Shown: in pieces, positions 4,796-5,183 of the stretch
How positions within the stretch are numbered: position 1 is the stretch's first letter
How the letters are laid out: every line of letters begins with the position of its first letter
Assembly: GCA_948468495.1 (NCBI GenBank)
Contig: CAOKJI010000184.1
Location: 1-5,183, forward strand
From: an uncultured Dorea sp.
Lineage (GTDB): Bacteria > Bacillota_A > Clostridia > Lachnospirales > Lachnospiraceae
Length of the DNA: 5,183 bases
Direction of reading: 5' to 3'
The notes under the pieces: generated by a model
The model's input: the letters and a program-made list of their open reading frames with translations, nothing else
Databases searched by the model: none
What the model was told of the DNA's origin: nothing
Translations under genes and position numbers: made by a program

Positions 4796-4956
4796 GCAGC
4801 GGGATGCGGAATGTGCACCGCAAGCAGCATTCTTTGAGACTTCTAATAACAATCCGCCGCCTATTACGCGACGCCGTATCAGAATCTACCGCTGCTTTTC
4901 GTCCAACGGGCAACTCCCCGTCCCGCCGGCACTTAACGCGCATATTCCTACTCTGC
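4796..4956 (-). ncRNA. Tetrahydrofolate (THF) riboswitch aptamer
   Basis: The minus strand shows the conserved THF elements in order: GAGTAGG, GCGCGTTAAGTG, a P3 hairpin (CCGGCGGG with CCCGTTGG) with GGGGAGTTG in the loop, GGACGAA, and near the 3' end TGCGGTGCACATTCCGCATCC. P1 is GCAG/CTGC (4956-4953, 4799-4796); P2 pairs GGAATATGC with GCACATTCC with a single A-C mismatch. THF riboswitches bind reduced folates and repress folT and folate genes in Firmicutes, which matches the downstream gene. The P4 arm (4897-4822) is much longer than usual, giving about 160 bases instead of about 90-100. Confidence 0.85.
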
Positions 4957-4987
4957 GTTTCTTACTTTATTCACTTGTTACCGCTAC

Positions 4988-5016
4988 ATTGTAGCACACT
5001 GCCTGTGATACTGCAA
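4988..5016 (-). promoter_or_regulatory. folT: Promoter of folT
   Basis: Minus-strand -35 TTGCAG (5011-5016) and -10 TACAAT (4988-4993) with a 17-base spacer. Transcription would start near 4981, about 25 bases before the riboswitch. A TATAAT at 5030-5035 lacks a -35 and is the less likely alternative. Confidence 0.7.
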
Positions 5017-5068
5017 CCAGAATTTCAGTATTATACGCTTTTGCTCTGCGCCGGAGTTACTATTCTTT

Positions 5069-5172
5069 TAAGCGCCTGATATTTACGCCCTTGCTGCGTT
5101 GGCTTCAATCGACGATGCCACCGCATCGCTCTCAATCAGCCGCCTTGCACTGACGCAAATATCAGGCGCTTA
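5069..5172. repeat. 104-bp element bounded by 16-bp perfect inverted repeats
   Basis: TAAGCGCCTGATATTT (5069-5084) is the exact reverse complement of 5157-5172. The 72-base interior contains a hairpin CGATGC-CACC-GCATCG (5113-5128 region) and no ORF. The ends carry TA on both sides, compatible with a mariner/IS630-type MITE with TA target duplication, but a structured RNA or regulatory repeat is equally possible. The element lies upstream of the folT promoter. Confidence 0.6.
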
Positions 5173-5183
5173 GAACGTGTCCC

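Larger units (their letters stand above)
4694..5183. other. Non-coding region: folT leader, promoter and terminal inverted repeat
   Basis: 490 bases with no credible protein gene. From folT outward: ribosome binding site and expression platform (4703-4795), THF aptamer (4796-4956), promoter (4988-5016), an unassigned gap (5017-5068), and an inverted-repeat element (5069-5172). Open frames on either strand here run across the riboswitch and are spurious. Confidence 0.8.

Noticed and set aside
4749..5079. Open frames on both strands across the folT leader
   Set aside because: They overlap the THF riboswitch and promoter, lack ribosome binding sites, and their translations are basic and low in normal protein features.
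1..5183. CRISPR array, tRNA or rRNA gene
   Set aside because: No regularly spaced repeats, and no tRNA cloverleaf or rRNA sequence was recognised on either strand.

Overview
The window looks like a chromosomal segment of a low-to-mid GC Firmicute, most likely Lachnospiraceae or a related Clostridia. Reasons: strong AAGGAGG-type ribosome binding sites, a BceAB-type peptide-sensing/resistance ABC transporter, a FolT folate S component behind a tetrahydrofolate riboswitch, and a Phd/Doc toxin-antitoxin pair. The taxon is inferred from gene content and style, not from a marker gene.

Left part (1-1200, visibly AT-rich, all minus strand): a promoter at 1171-1199 drives a leader holding an 8-codon peptide ORF (1095-1121). 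The leader also holds a strong terminator-like hairpin (1051-1096) whose 3' arm can instead pair with a downstream segment (968-978). This looks like ribosome-controlled attenuation. The leader precedes an unusual HU-like DNA-binding protein with a C-terminal Cys/His cluster (453-905). Then comes a Phd-family antitoxin (144-386) with its own promoter and palindromic operator, overlapping by ATGA the start of a Doc/Fic toxin that runs off the window edge (1-147). The part resembles accessory DNA from an integrated element.

Middle (1200-4044, plus strand, higher GC): a TTACA-N4-TGTAA-type inverted repeat (1221-1236) matching the BceR-family operator, and a second palindrome (1274-1296), precede a two-gene operon. 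It encodes a BceA-like ATPase (1368-2126) and, overlapping by 14 bases and starting at GTG, a BceB-like permease (2113-4044). No cognate histidine kinase or response regulator is in the window.

Right part (4045-5183): a palindrome-rich intergenic stretch (4045-4153) and a textbook terminator (4150-4175) separate the operon from convergent folT (4178-4693, minus strand). folT lies behind a THF riboswitch (4796-4956) with an expanded P4 arm, and a promoter (4988-5016). FolT appears to lack a block of residues between its first two membrane helices. The window ends with a non-coding element of about 104 bp bounded by 16-bp perfect inverted repeats (5069-5172).

The transporter operon and folT are independent units with separate control. 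The most unusual material is the attenuator-like leader with the HU/Cys-cluster gene, and the modified folT riboswitch/gene pair.
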